A stretch of DNA of 64,000 bases, taken from NCBI RefSeq assembly GCF_014844035.1, contig NZ_CP062159.1, positions 2,976,001 through 3,040,000 on the forward strand, written 5' to 3'. The notes below the pieces were generated by a model, which did no database searches, was not told the DNA's origin, and worked only from the letters and a program-made list of their open reading frames with translations. Numbering within the stretch: the first letter of the stretch is position 1; each line of letters begins with the position of its first letter. A program made the translations under genes and the position numbers. This document shows positions 40,674 through 49,474 of the stretch, in pieces. The DNA comes from Flavobacterium sp. MDT1-60. GTDB lineage: Bacteria; Bacteroidota; Bacteroidia; Flavobacteriales; Flavobacteriaceae.

Positions 40674-40840
40674 AATAATAAATTTTATAATTAATATGCT
40701 AAAATAAAGGTTGTTAAAATTAAAATATTACAAAATGAACTGGTTTAATTATATGATTTACAGGTTTTTATTTTTGTTCACAAGAGCAGACACAACTAAA
40801 AACAACAACTCTAAAATAAGAGCAAACTATTGAGAAAAAT

Positions 40841-40877
40841 AAAAAACCTGTAATGGATTTCTCATTACAGGTTTTTT
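40841..40877 (-). terminator. Terminator downstream of the SRPBCC gene
   Basis: Perfect 15-bp stem AAAAAACCTGTAATG / CATTACAGGTTTTTT with a 7-base loop, 36 bases after the stop of the minus-strand gene; U-rich tails form on both strands. Confidence 0.85.
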
Positions 40878-40912
40878 ATTTTAAAGTATTTCACATCAGT
40901 ATTAAATATATT

Positions 40913-41566
40913 CTAAATAGATTCTAAATAGGTTTTAAAATTCATAATATCATTTTTTACCAGTTTTTCAAAATACGGATTAAGCAATTTTGCAGCACTT
41001 TCGCCTGCAATTCCTAGTGGAGCATGATACGAAATGGTTACAATAATTTCTGTGTCTTTTCCACTGGGTCTAAAAACAACTTTTCCGGCATTCTTAATCG
41101 ATGAATCCGGAAGCGAATTCCAACTAATTAATCTTTCTTTTTCATCTTTTACTATTTCAGCTTTCCAGCTTAATTTGCCAATTCCGGCTGGTCCTTTTGC
41201 TGTCCATTTAGAAGTGGTATAACTTAAAGGTTTTACAGATTCAAGATGATTCATAAATTTTGGAAGATTTTCAAAATCACGCCAAAAATTGTAAACTTCA
41301 CCGATTGGCTTGTTAATGAAACTATTGACTCTAATGTTTACATTTGAAGCTTTGTCATTTTTTAAATGATCGACCGCATCATAAACGGGACAGTAGCCGG
41401 AAAGTCCACGTAAAAGCATCGCGCCTCCAGAACCAATTTGTGAGATACTTTTATCCTCTTTTGATAACCCTTTATATAAAAGATAACCACCGCTGGTAAC
41501 CATTAAAATTCTTTCGAGTGCTGAAACATTTGTTTTAAGTTTAGAAGATTTTGCTGCTGTTTCCAT
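40913..41566 (-). CDS. DUF2892-like membrane segment plus SRPBCC domain protein
   Basis: A 217-residue protein. Residues about 12-65 (ALERILMVTSGGYLLYKGLS, GSGGAMLLRGLSGYCPVYDA) resemble the YgaP-type inner-membrane domain with two helices. Residues about 75-215 are a START/SRPBCC (polyketide cyclase-like) domain: VNSFINKPIGEVYNFWRDFE, LPKFMNHLESVK, WNSLPDSSIKNAGKVVFRP. These domains bind hydrophobic ligands in a deep cavity. The fusion is frequent beside stress genes in Bacteroidota and Proteobacteria. It is 31 bases downstream of the SDR gene and surely co-transcribed. The ligand is unknown. Confidence 0.8.
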   Translation of the reverse strand: METAAKSSKLKTNVSALERILMVTSGGYLLYKGLSKEDKSISQIGSGGAMLLRGLSGYCPVYDAVDHLKNDKASNVNIRVNSFINKPIGEVYNFWRDFENLPKFMNHLESVKPLSYTTSKWTAKGPAGIGKLSWKAEIVKDEKERLISWNSLPDSSIKNAGKVVFRPSGKDTEIIVTISYHAPLGIAGESAAKLLNPYFEKLVKNDIMNFKTYLESI

Positions 41567-41597
41567 AATTCTATTTTTTATTGTTATTAAATTAAAT

Positions 41598-42494
41598 TTA
41601 TATTGTAGGATATCCGCCTGTTACCTGAACTGTAGATCCGGTCATATAACTTGAATCCTGTGAGGCAAGCAATACAAATGCGGGTGCTAATTCTGCAGGT
41701 TGTCCTGCACGTTTTAAAGGTGTTTCTGATCCGAAATTCTTAACTCTTTCATCAGGAAGTGTAGATGAGATAAGAGGAGTCCAGATTGGTCCCGGAGCTA
41801 CACAATTAACCCTAATTCCCTTTTCTGCCCAAAGCTGTGCCAGACTAGCTGTGAAATTTTGTATCGCCGCTTTTGTAGCTGAATAAGGGATAAGCTGAGG
41901 CGGCGCCTTGTAAGCATTAACAGATGTGGTGTTAATAATCGTGCTTCCCGGTTGCAAATATTGTTCTGCAGCTTTGCAGATATAAAACATAGAATGAATA
42001 TTCACCCTAAAAGTTTTATCCCATTCTTCTGCAGAAATATCCTGAAGAGAATCTCTTGACATTTGAAAAGCGGCATTATTTACTATGATGTCAATACCGC
42101 CAATTTGTTCGACTGCCTGATTAACGATCGAAATACAATGTTCTTCCTTGCTTATATCGCCTGGCAGTAAAATAGCTTTTTGACCAGCTTTTTCAATATA
42201 GGTTGCGGTTTCTTTTGCATCTGCGTGTTCATCTAAATACGAAATGACAATATCAGCTCCTTCGCGTGCAAACGCAATGGCAACGGCCCGTCCGATACCT
42301 GAATCGCCACCAGTGATTATTGCTTTCCTTCCTTTCAATTTCCCAGATCCGGTATATGAATCTTCACCGTGGTCCGGTTTTGTTTGCATAAAAACTTCAT
42401 ATCCGGGTGGTTCTTGTCTTTTTTCTGTATAAGGTGGTTCTATATATTGGGTCAATGGGTTTTGCAGGCTCTTATTCGTTTTCATATATTTCAT
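41598..42494 (-). CDS. SDR-family oxidoreductase, YghA-like
   Basis: A 298-residue short-chain dehydrogenase with the extended N-terminus of the YghA/YhdG group (NPLTQYIEPPYTEK, PDHGEDSYTGSGKLKGRKA). Cofactor motif TGGDSGIG, structural NNAA, catalytic Ser in INTTSVNAY and the YSATKAA motif (Tyr and Lys) are all present; CVAPGPIWTPL follows. It probably reduces or oxidises aldehydes or alcohols with NAD(P). Relatives are often part of general stress regulons. Two ATG codons are close (42494 and 42485); the first is given. It is the first gene of a unit with the SRPBCC protein. Confidence 0.9.
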   Translation of the reverse strand: MKYMKTNKSLQNPLTQYIEPPYTEKRQEPPGYEVFMQTKPDHGEDSYTGSGKLKGRKAIITGGDSGIGRAVAIAFAREGADIVISYLDEHADAKETATYIEKAGQKAILLPGDISKEEHCISIVNQAVEQIGGIDIIVNNAAFQMSRDSLQDISAEEWDKTFRVNIHSMFYICKAAEQYLQPGSTIINTTSVNAYKAPPQLIPYSATKAAIQNFTASLAQLWAEKGIRVNCVAPGPIWTPLISSTLPDERVKNFGSETPLKRAGQPAELAPAFVLLASQDSSYMTGSTVQVTGGYPTI

Positions 42495-42596
42495 TTTAAA
42501 AGTTGTAACAAGTTAAAAGTAAGCGTTTAATGAAATTTTTTCTTTACAACATTATATTTTGATTCTTACAGAATTAAGCTTGATTAAAAAAGTTTA

Positions 42597-42653
42597 GCCA
42601 CAGATTTCACAGACTCGCAAAGATTAAATCCTTTCAATTTTTTAATCTGTGGC
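42597..42653. repeat. Word-repeat palindrome, copy 1
   Basis: GCCACAGATT at 42597-42606 and its exact complement AATCTGTGGC at 42644-42653, with related words (CACAG, AAGATTA) between at about 10-base spacing. It lies between the SDR start and the membrane protein stop. Confidence 0.75.
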
Positions 42654-42669
42654 AAAAAGCAACAATTAT

Positions 42670-43116
42670 TTAGATAAAAAGTTTGTAGACAAAAAAGGCA
42701 ACTATCGCAAAAATGATGTGTGCAAAAAACAATTGTATATAATAGCCTTTAAAATCGATATTAGGTTTTTGAGGTACAGTTTTGAATAGAAAAAACCAGC
42801 TCAAAATTCCTATGATGCCACTGACAGCTCCTAAAACAAAGGCTGCAGGCCAGGACATTTCGATTATGTCATACGACCATAAATAATGATAAATCACTAC
42901 GAAGAAAAGTCCAATTAAGTAATGCAACAGCCATCCTAAAAAAGTTTTTATTTGCGGAGATACTTCAACTTTTAGCGAAGACAGAACGTAGGTAAGCAAT
43001 ACAGGCTCTTTATACAATTCTCTGGCACTTGATGAAACAGCATAACTAAATAAAGTCATTACAGAGGTTCCTGCTATTGAGGCAATTATTATTTGAGATG
43101 GTATGTAAAAATTCAT
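42670..43116 (-). CDS. Small four-helix membrane protein, unknown function (paralogue of 9618-10103)
   Basis: A 148-residue protein with four predicted membrane helices (near 8-27, 58-80, 90-110, 125-147) and the shared motifs MTLFSYAVSSSARELYKEP, GWLLHYLIG, YHYLWSYDI and FKGYYIQLFFAHIIFA. It is colinear with the protein at 9618-10103. No recognised family and no catalytic motif. It sits upstream of an SDR and SRPBCC gene in the same direction, separated by a palindrome; a stress-linked role is inferred from neighbours only. Confidence 0.75.
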   Translation of the reverse strand: MNFYIPSQIIIASIAGTSVMTLFSYAVSSSARELYKEPVLLTYVLSSLKVEVSPQIKTFLGWLLHYLIGLFFVVIYHYLWSYDIIEMSWPAAFVLGAVSGIIGILSWFFLFKTVPQKPNIDFKGYYIQLFFAHIIFAIVAFFVYKLFI

Positions 43117-43143
43117 AAGTAGAATGTTTTGGTGATTAAAAAA

Positions 43144-43230
43144 TGTACTCCAATTATCATCGTTTCGAATAATAATTGTGTCAAAAAATCAGTAAGTATT
43201 AAAATCAAAAACAATTGAAAAGGGAGTACA
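43144..43230. repeat. TGTACTCC inverted-pair element, copy C
   Basis: TGTACTCC at 43144-43151 and its exact complement GGAGTACA at 43223-43230 lie immediately upstream of the membrane protein start at 43116. The arms are a shortened form of those at 11263 and 35506. Confidence 0.5.
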
Positions 43231-43398
43231 CTATATTTATTATTATAGTATAATTGTTTGGTAATGATGTAATTAACATATTTTTAATTTTCCAAAAGTC
43301 ACTATTTACAGATCATCTTTCATCTGCTTAAATCTTTTTATATCTGCGTGAAAAAACTTTAAATTTTATTAAGGTTAATAAAAGTTTATTTTGAAAAT

Positions 43399-43528
43399 GA
43401 GTGCCCTAGCTCCGATAGAAGTGGAAATCCTTTTGTGCCCGCCGCGGTGAACACAAAAGATTACTTCACTTAATTTTTATTTGGAATTCAGTGAACTTCG
43501 TTTGAAACGGATAGCGGGATTGAGCTCC
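43399..43528 (+). ncRNA. Flavo-1-like structured RNA element
   Basis: The gene-free stretch 43231-43619 carries GTGCCCTAGCTCCGATAG, then GTGGAAATCCTTTTGTG, a complementary ACACAAAAGATT, and finally AACGGATAGCGGGATTGAGC. I recognise this order from flavobacterial intergenic sequences and believe it is the Flavo-1 motif; I could not run a covariance search. Stem AATCCTTTTGTG / CACAAAAGATT encloses a GC-rich loop. An extra hairpin (TTCACT / AGTGAA arms, 43465-43496) is inserted before the last conserved block, which looks unusual. No protein frame fits. Function of the motif is not known. Confidence 0.55.
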
Positions 43529-43619
43529 TTAAAAAATTAAACATAGTCATTACTTTGATACTTTTTTAAGGATTCTGCCATAGCTTTGGCATTTTTACCA
43601 TTCAATGAGAATTTCAATA

Positions 43620-45263
43620 TTAGAGCGGCCTTTCTTTTTTAGTGTGGCCAGAAATATAATTGCTTTCATTGGTTTTTGATTTGATATGAATTTTATGTAA
43701 ATCTGTTTGCGCCGGACCATTTATAACGGATCCGTCTGTGGAGAATCTTGATCCGTGACAAGGACAATCAAAAGATTTTTCGTCGGAATTCCAATTTACA
43801 ATACATCCCAAATGAGGACAGACAGCAGAAAATGCTTTTAGCGAATTATCATAATCCCGGTAAACGGCAATTCTTTTTAATCCGGACAAAATTACACCAC
43901 CTTCTCCGGCATGTAAATCTGCCGTATTTTTTAAGTCGGATGAAGTAATCCAATCAACATACTGCGAAGCCATATTCCCCATTTCTTTTGCAAAGTCAAC
44001 CGCAATTTTAAGGGTAATGCGTGAGGGATTATATAAACTTTCATATTTATTTTTAATACCCATTATACTATCACAAATAATCATAGCACCAATTGTGGTA
44101 TGCGTCATACCATTTCCAGAATCTCCGGTTATAATATAAATATTGTCATCGCCTGGGTTTTTCCCCATAAATCCTAAAGAATCTACGGGTTCCATTACCT
44201 GGCCAGACCACCTGTAAGTTAAATCATTTTCAAGCATCGGAAAATAATTTCGGGTCCATGCTTCGAGTCTGTCATAACGTTCAGCTGCCGAAATTCCTTC
44301 TTCATCTGACTGACCAGTTTTATGATCTTCTCCTCCGGAAATTAATAAATCGTAGTTTTCATCATAATTTTCCAAACGTACATAATGGTAAGGTTGCGAA
44401 ACCCACTTTGATTTCTGATCGCCGGTATCCCACCAAAGCGAGTAAGGAAGCTGCCCTTTCGGAACTTTTCCGGCTATAACATACGTTCTATAAGCATGTT
44501 GTTTGGTATGCATGGTCAGGACATCATTAACAGGACTATTTGTTGCTACCACAATATGTTGCGCAGAAAAATTATATCCGTTCACTTTTGCACCTCTTTT
44601 GGTAATATCTTCAGCATGTGCTTCTGTATAAATTACGCCTCCTAAAGAAGTTATTGCTTCAGTAAGCCCTTTTAGATAATGCAGAATATGAAATTGTGCC
44701 TGATTTGCAAAGGCAAGGCATCGTTGTTTTTCGGCATTCGCCAATGACGGAATACCTTTTAAAATAGAAGTTTTTAATCCCGCTTTTTGTGTGACATGAA
44801 ATTCCTTGTCTAAATTTTCTTCCTTATCAGTTGGATCAAGAAACAAATAACCATTTACTCTTTTAAAAGAACAATCGATATTTAATTCAGTAACAATTTT
44901 TTCAATCTCATCTATAGCTTCAGTATGACTTTCAGCTGCAAGTTTAACAGCGTTTTCTCCAAAGATTTTCTCCAGAAAATAATAACGGTCATCCAAAGCG
45001 CAGGTTAAATGTGCTGTAGTTCGCCCGGTTTCGCCGCTTCCAATAAAACCATCTTCTACCAGTACGATTTTTTTTCCGGCTTTGAGTAATTTATAAGCGG
45101 TTGTTAAGCCCGCAATTCCGCCTCCAATAATTAATACTTCAGTCTCTATATCCTGGTCAGGGATATTGCAGGAAATTATTTGTGTAGAATCAATCCAAAA
45201 CGAAACATTGTCGCCTGAAGTAATACTGGAGCTTTTTAAACTATGATTCGATTTATTGTCCAT
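43620..45263 (-). CDS. FAD-dependent oxidoreductase with C-terminal Rieske domain
   Basis: A 547-residue protein. The DAO-type FAD domain starts with VLIIGGGIAGLTTAYKLL near residue 44 and GRTTAHLTCALDD. The C-terminal 100 residues form a Rieske [2Fe-2S] domain with ligands in VCPHLGCIV and CPCHGSRF, a complete CxH...CxxH pair. Proteins of this layout are widespread and poorly characterised; electron transfer between the cluster and FAD is expected. There is no signal peptide. It is monocistronic, followed by the intergenic RNA-like element, and lies among stress genes. Substrate unknown. Confidence 0.9.
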   Translation of the reverse strand: MDNKSNHSLKSSSITSGDNVSFWIDSTQIISCNIPDQDIETEVLIIGGGIAGLTTAYKLLKAGKKIVLVEDGFIGSGETGRTTAHLTCALDDRYYFLEKIFGENAVKLAAESHTEAIDEIEKIVTELNIDCSFKRVNGYLFLDPTDKEENLDKEFHVTQKAGLKTSILKGIPSLANAEKQRCLAFANQAQFHILHYLKGLTEAITSLGGVIYTEAHAEDITKRGAKVNGYNFSAQHIVVATNSPVNDVLTMHTKQHAYRTYVIAGKVPKGQLPYSLWWDTGDQKSKWVSQPYHYVRLENYDENYDLLISGGEDHKTGQSDEEGISAAERYDRLEAWTRNYFPMLENDLTYRWSGQVMEPVDSLGFMGKNPGDDNIYIITGDSGNGMTHTTIGAMIICDSIMGIKNKYESLYNPSRITLKIAVDFAKEMGNMASQYVDWITSSDLKNTADLHAGEGGVILSGLKRIAVYRDYDNSLKAFSAVCPHLGCIVNWNSDEKSFDCPCHGSRFSTDGSVINGPAQTDLHKIHIKSKTNESNYISGHTKKERPL

Positions 45264-45415
45264 GATTGTTTGTTTTTGAAATTATCTGAGTTAGATGCTG
45301 ATTTTTAAGTAATTGGTATCAAAGCTAGTAATGGTTTGTACAGAAATCTTATAAGTTTAATGCTAAATTTTATAGGATTACCATTGTAGTTGTATTGAAA
45401 TTACGACAATAAAAA

Positions 45416-45442
45416 AACCGCTTAAATTGCTTTAAGCGGTTT
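45416..45442 (-). terminator. Terminator after the phosphatase gene
   Basis: Stem AAACCGCTTAAA / TTTAAGCGGTTT with a short loop and seven T on the minus strand, 21 bases after the stop at 45464. Confidence 0.85.
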
Positions 45443-45463
45443 AACACTAAATAAAAAACAAAA

Positions 45464-46279
45464 TTATTTCACCAAATATTTTTTCTGAATTTGTTTTTTG
45501 ACTTTTTTATCAATGCCATATTCAACTAATAACATCTTATCAATGCTGCCATATTTTTTGATAGCAGTAGCCCAGGCAGCTTCTAAATAGGTTTGTTTTA
45601 CGCCCATTAATTTCGCCATTCTTTCTTCCGGAATCCCGTATGCTTTGTACTTGCTCAAATCTGTTTTTGCGATTGCTTCATTAGATCTCAGGTAATCTTT
45701 CATGATTTCTTCATCAGAAACATCTAAAATATGTAATAGTAATGAAGAAGCAAATCCTGTTCTGTCTTTACCGGCTGTACAATGAAACAAAACAACAGTT
45801 TCTTTTTTCTTCACTTCATCAAAGAAAGGTTTAAAGTCTTTTGCACTTTCTGCGAATCCTGCGTTGGCGGCAACCATTAATGAATCGGCCTGTGCTTCGT
45901 TGAATGTTGGTGACATCATGATTTTCATAAATTGTCCCATTTCTTTTCCGTTTATAGAACCAATATTCGCTCTTGTTGTTTCAATTTTTTGTCCTGCCGG
46001 AATAAAATCAGGATCTTTTTTTATTTCATCATCGTTTCTAAAATCTACTATGGTATTGATGTGTAATGCATCAAATTTGGTAACATCAGAAGGCGTTAAT
46101 TTGGAGAAATTTCCAGAGCGATAAATAATTCCTTCCTTGATTTTTTTGCCGTCTTTATTGTGAATTCCGGATAGTGATCTGAAATTTGGGCTGTTTTCGA
46201 TATCCATATTTTTTTGAGCCTGACTTTGAAAAGCAATCATTAAAAATATCGCTGTAGTACGTAAAAGAGTTTGAGTCAT
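45464..46279 (-). CDS. Secreted tyrosine/serine-type phosphatase
   Basis: The ATG at 46279 (MTQTLLRTTAIFLMIAFQSQ) starts a signal peptide ending in AQ and is chosen over upstream in-frame ATGs. The 271-residue protein matches the Y_phosphatase3 family: SPNFRSLSGI, EGIIYRSGNFSKLTPSD, IVDFRNDDEIKKDPD and the active-site loop HCTAGKDRTG with the CX5R Cys and Arg. Related enzymes (LipA-like) hydrolyse phosphotyrosine, phosphoinositides or other phosphomonoesters. With export to the periplasm, a nutrient phosphoester is as likely as a protein substrate. It lies about 100 bases downstream of a TonB receptor gene in the same direction and is probably co-expressed with it. Confidence 0.88.
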   Translation of the reverse strand: MTQTLLRTTAIFLMIAFQSQAQKNMDIENSPNFRSLSGIHNKDGKKIKEGIIYRSGNFSKLTPSDVTKFDALHINTIVDFRNDDEIKKDPDFIPAGQKIETTRANIGSINGKEMGQFMKIMMSPTFNEAQADSLMVAANAGFAESAKDFKPFFDEVKKKETVVLFHCTAGKDRTGFASSLLLHILDVSDEEIMKDYLRSNEAIAKTDLSKYKAYGIPEERMAKLMGVKQTYLEAAWATAIKKYGSIDKMLLVEYGIDKKVKKQIQKKYLVK

Positions 46280-46377
46280 AGTATTTATTTTGAAATTAGA
46301 AATTGGACTTTTAGTGCAACTGAAATTCTCAGCTTGCATCATTTATTATTTAAGAAGGATTTAAAAAGAAATGAATC

Positions 46378-48864
46378 TTATAAAATTTGGTATTTAAGAC
46401 CTAACTGACCATTGATGGATGACCATTCGCTAGAAGTAATTCGGCCTTGATTATTTCCTAAATATTGTTTGAATGGTTCGTTGGTAAGATTTCTAACTTC
46501 CATAAAAACTTTGATTTTATTGCTGATAGAATAATCCGCAGAGAAATCAACAGTAAAATTGTTTTTAGCTGAAATATAATAATCAGGACCCAAATTTTGA
46601 TTGATCGTTTCTACCGATTTTCCTCTGTAATTTCCGGCGATTCTAAACATGAAGCCATATTTCTCATAGAAAAGAGAAGAATTAAACAATAGCTTAGATT
46701 GATTTGGCAATGTAGTTTTATCTGTAGTAGTTACATTTCCTTGCGCATCATATCTTGAAACTTCTAATTTTGATTTAATAATTGAAGTATTAAAATCAAT
46801 TCCAAATCCGCCCCAGAAACCACTCCATTCTGTAAATCTTTTAGTGATTCCAAATTCAAAACCTAATAAACTGGCGTCTTTAATGTTTTTAGGCTGCGTA
46901 ACGATATAATTAACGTTATTAATTCTTTCTGCAGAAATATCCCTGAAAATATAATCGCTTATGTCCTTATAGAAAACTCCCGCAGTAATCAATCCAATAT
47001 CTTTTAAGAAATATTCTCCCATGAAATCTAAGTTGTTAGAAAAAGTAGGCTTCAAATCCGTATTTCCTCTGGTAATTTTTGGAACTCCGGCCGTGATGTC
47101 TATAATCTCACTCGGATTTAAATCCGGTAAATTTGGTCTTGAAAAAGTTCTGGTATAAGCTGCTCTGAAATTGATGTTTTCATTGAAAGCATATTTCAAA
47201 TGCAACATTGGCAAAAACGCATTATAAGATGATGTTTTGGTAATTGGCGTTGCTACTTTTGTTTGAGAATTATAAGCAGTACTGCTCATCGTAACATTCG
47301 TTTCTTCGTTTCTGGCACCGGCAATGATTTTTGTTTTATCTGATAAATCATAAACTCCCATTACATAAGCACTGAAAACATTTTCTTCGCCTTTAAACTT
47401 TGTTGTTACATTAGAAGCCGGAGAATAATCTGCAAAGCCATTCGCCTTTAAATACGATGGTGTAAAAATATCAAACAATTGATTTTTTGTAATTGGATTT
47501 ACAATTAGATTATTGAACGGACTTCCAATTTCTGAGAAGAAATTATTTGCATTTGGGTAAGGCTCAGTCTGTAAACTACTCATCGGAATTAAGGCAGGCG
47601 AACCCGGAATTCCTAAAGCAGCGCCTGGCAAATAAACAATTGGCGTTTGCTGTCCCTGATAGTCTTTGAATCTTAATTTTGAACCTGCTTTGATTACAAA
47701 TTTTTCAGTTGCATCGTAATTAAAGTTAATTTGTCCCACTTTATCGTGATCTCTTTGATCTAATTTGGTAATGACCAATTGCTGTAAAGTTAATCGTGCA
47801 GGATCCATAACGTCGGTTGGATTGGTCAGTTTTGGATCGATGTTATAAATGTTTACACCATTTCCGTCAGGAGAATCAAAGGTGTTATAAACGGCTCCAT
47901 CTGATGACCTTACACCAAAATCGCCAACTAATTTTTGAGAAAACTGTGCAATCGGTAACCCTCTCATATCCGACGGCATATTGGGAGGAGTATCTAAAAG
48001 ATAGGTCATTTCATTATTGGCAAACGACCAGTCAAATTTCAATTTAGAACCAATTCTGTGTTCTCCGCCAATTTCTACTCCGTTTAAATCTGTTTTATAA
48101 TCAGAATAACGGTAGCTAAAAGTGTATCTCTTTTTAGCAAAGTCATAGAAAGATTCATAGACCGGACGTACATCCCTGAATTTATCATATAAGAATTTCG
48201 CGAAAAATTTATTCTTGTCGTTCAGTTCAAAATCTATCGCACCACTTATAGCTTTTGTAATTCTTTCTCCAAAATAACGTTTAGCATTAACGGTATTAAT
48301 ACCATATTTTTGAGATTGTACTGGCGCATTAATATTGTAATCCACTACCATTTCATCAGTAGCGAAATTTCTATCCCATACAGAAGCTGCAAGTACAACT
48401 CCCAATTTATCTTTAAAGAATCTTTGTCCGTAAACTAAAGAGGCATTGTAAGAACCCTTTTCGGCTTTTTGATTATAACCACCTCCAAGACTGGCATTCA
48501 GCATTGTTTTTTTAGGTGCAGATCTTGATATAAAATTCACAGATCCACCAATGGCATCACCTTCCATATCCGGAGTTATTGCCTTTGATAACTGAATATA
48601 CTGAATCATTTCAGTAGGAATCGCATCTAACAGCGTGTTTCTAGTTCCGGCAACAGAGGCACTTGGCAATCTTGTTCCGTTGTATAGAGTTGATGTCCAG
48701 CCGTAAGGAGTTCCTCGCACACTTACCTGATTGGCTTCTCCGTGATAACGGTTTACACTTACACTTGGCATTCTTTGTACCGCTTCTGCAGCATTACGAT
48801 CCGGTAATTTCCCGACAGCATCTGCAGAAAGCACGTCCATAATGGCCAATGATTTCTTTTTCAT
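46378..48864 (-). CDS. TonB-dependent receptor, main part (frameshifted from its N-terminus)
   Basis: This 828-residue frame holds the plug (DVLSADAVGKLPDRNAAEAV, TPDMEGDAIGGSVNF) and beta-barrel to the terminal aromatic-type strand (INGQLGLKYQIL). It lacks a signal peptide. The upstream frame at 48867-49232 supplies it; inserting one A near 48880 joins them as GPSQIKALSMKKKSLAI, matching the intact paralogue at 50990 (SEARALNMQKKSMSI). Both belong to the receptor subtype with KLPDRNAAExVQRMPxVS. As assembled, the receptor would not be exported. It is followed by a secreted phosphatase gene, suggesting uptake of a phosphorylated compound. Confidence 0.85.
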   Translation of the reverse strand: MKKKSLAIMDVLSADAVGKLPDRNAAEAVQRMPSVSVNRYHGEANQVSVRGTPYGWTSTLYNGTRLPSASVAGTRNTLLDAIPTEMIQYIQLSKAITPDMEGDAIGGSVNFISRSAPKKTMLNASLGGGYNQKAEKGSYNASLVYGQRFFKDKLGVVLAASVWDRNFATDEMVVDYNINAPVQSQKYGINTVNAKRYFGERITKAISGAIDFELNDKNKFFAKFLYDKFRDVRPVYESFYDFAKKRYTFSYRYSDYKTDLNGVEIGGEHRIGSKLKFDWSFANNEMTYLLDTPPNMPSDMRGLPIAQFSQKLVGDFGVRSSDGAVYNTFDSPDGNGVNIYNIDPKLTNPTDVMDPARLTLQQLVITKLDQRDHDKVGQINFNYDATEKFVIKAGSKLRFKDYQGQQTPIVYLPGAALGIPGSPALIPMSSLQTEPYPNANNFFSEIGSPFNNLIVNPITKNQLFDIFTPSYLKANGFADYSPASNVTTKFKGEENVFSAYVMGVYDLSDKTKIIAGARNEETNVTMSSTAYNSQTKVATPITKTSSYNAFLPMLHLKYAFNENINFRAAYTRTFSRPNLPDLNPSEIIDITAGVPKITRGNTDLKPTFSNNLDFMGEYFLKDIGLITAGVFYKDISDYIFRDISAERINNVNYIVTQPKNIKDASLLGFEFGITKRFTEWSGFWGGFGIDFNTSIIKSKLEVSRYDAQGNVTTTDKTTLPNQSKLLFNSSLFYEKYGFMFRIAGNYRGKSVETINQNLGPDYYISAKNNFTVDFSADYSISNKIKVFMEVRNLTNEPFKQYLGNNQGRITSSEWSSINGQLGLKYQIL

Positions 48865-48866
48865 GC

Positions 48867-49232
48867 TTAGGGCTTTAATTGAGAAGGTCCGGTAAAACCT
48901 TTTACAATAATTTCTTTTAATGCACCTTCTTCTGCAGCAAGAGTAACAGTTCCCAAATTATTAATACCCGAAACTAATTTTATTTCTTTGGTAATCGTTT
49001 GATATCCCATATAACTAAATGAGACTGTAAGCTTTTCTCCCGATAAATTCGAAACTTGAAAATTTCCATCAAAGTCTGTTGAAGTTCCTGTTTTTCGTTC
49101 TAAAATAGAAATATTTACTCCCGGCAAAAACGTTTTCCCATCAGAAACTTTTCCGATCATTGAAGCATAATTTTGCGCTATAAGTTGATTTCCGGATAAA
49201 ATCAAAGCAAATAACAATAGTAGTTTTTTCAT
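48867..49232 (-). CDS. N-terminal fragment of the frameshifted TonB-dependent receptor
   Basis: The frame encodes a signal peptide (MKKLLLLFALILSGNQLIAQ) and a carboxypeptidase-regulatory-like domain (MIGKVSDGKTFLPGVNISIL, TSTDFDGNFQVSNL), ending at GFTGPSQLKP and a stop. Receptors with this start normally run on for over 800 residues into plug and barrel; here the continuation lies one frame over in 46378-48864. The break is a single missing base in AATTAAA. It is not a functional protein on its own. Confidence 0.8.
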   Translation of the reverse strand: MKKLLLLFALILSGNQLIAQNYASMIGKVSDGKTFLPGVNISILERKTGTSTDFDGNFQVSNLSGEKLTVSFSYMGYQTITKEIKLVSGINNLGTVTLAAEEGALKEIIVKGFTGPSQLKP

Positions 49233-49474
49233 TGTGTTTAGTTAATTTTTATTTTCTGCTGCAAAACTATCTGATGGTTATTTTCCGGAAGTCTTTTTAA
49301 ATTTAGGCGTACAAAAAAGGCTAAAATTATTTTCAACTAATTGATAATTAAACACTTGTGAATAATATCAAATGGTTAACTAAATATGAAGGACTTGTTA
49401 TTTTGAAATTGAATTTGGTATGGAAATACTTTTCTTATAAAAAACATACTGTAAAAGAATGTTTTTTTTGATGA

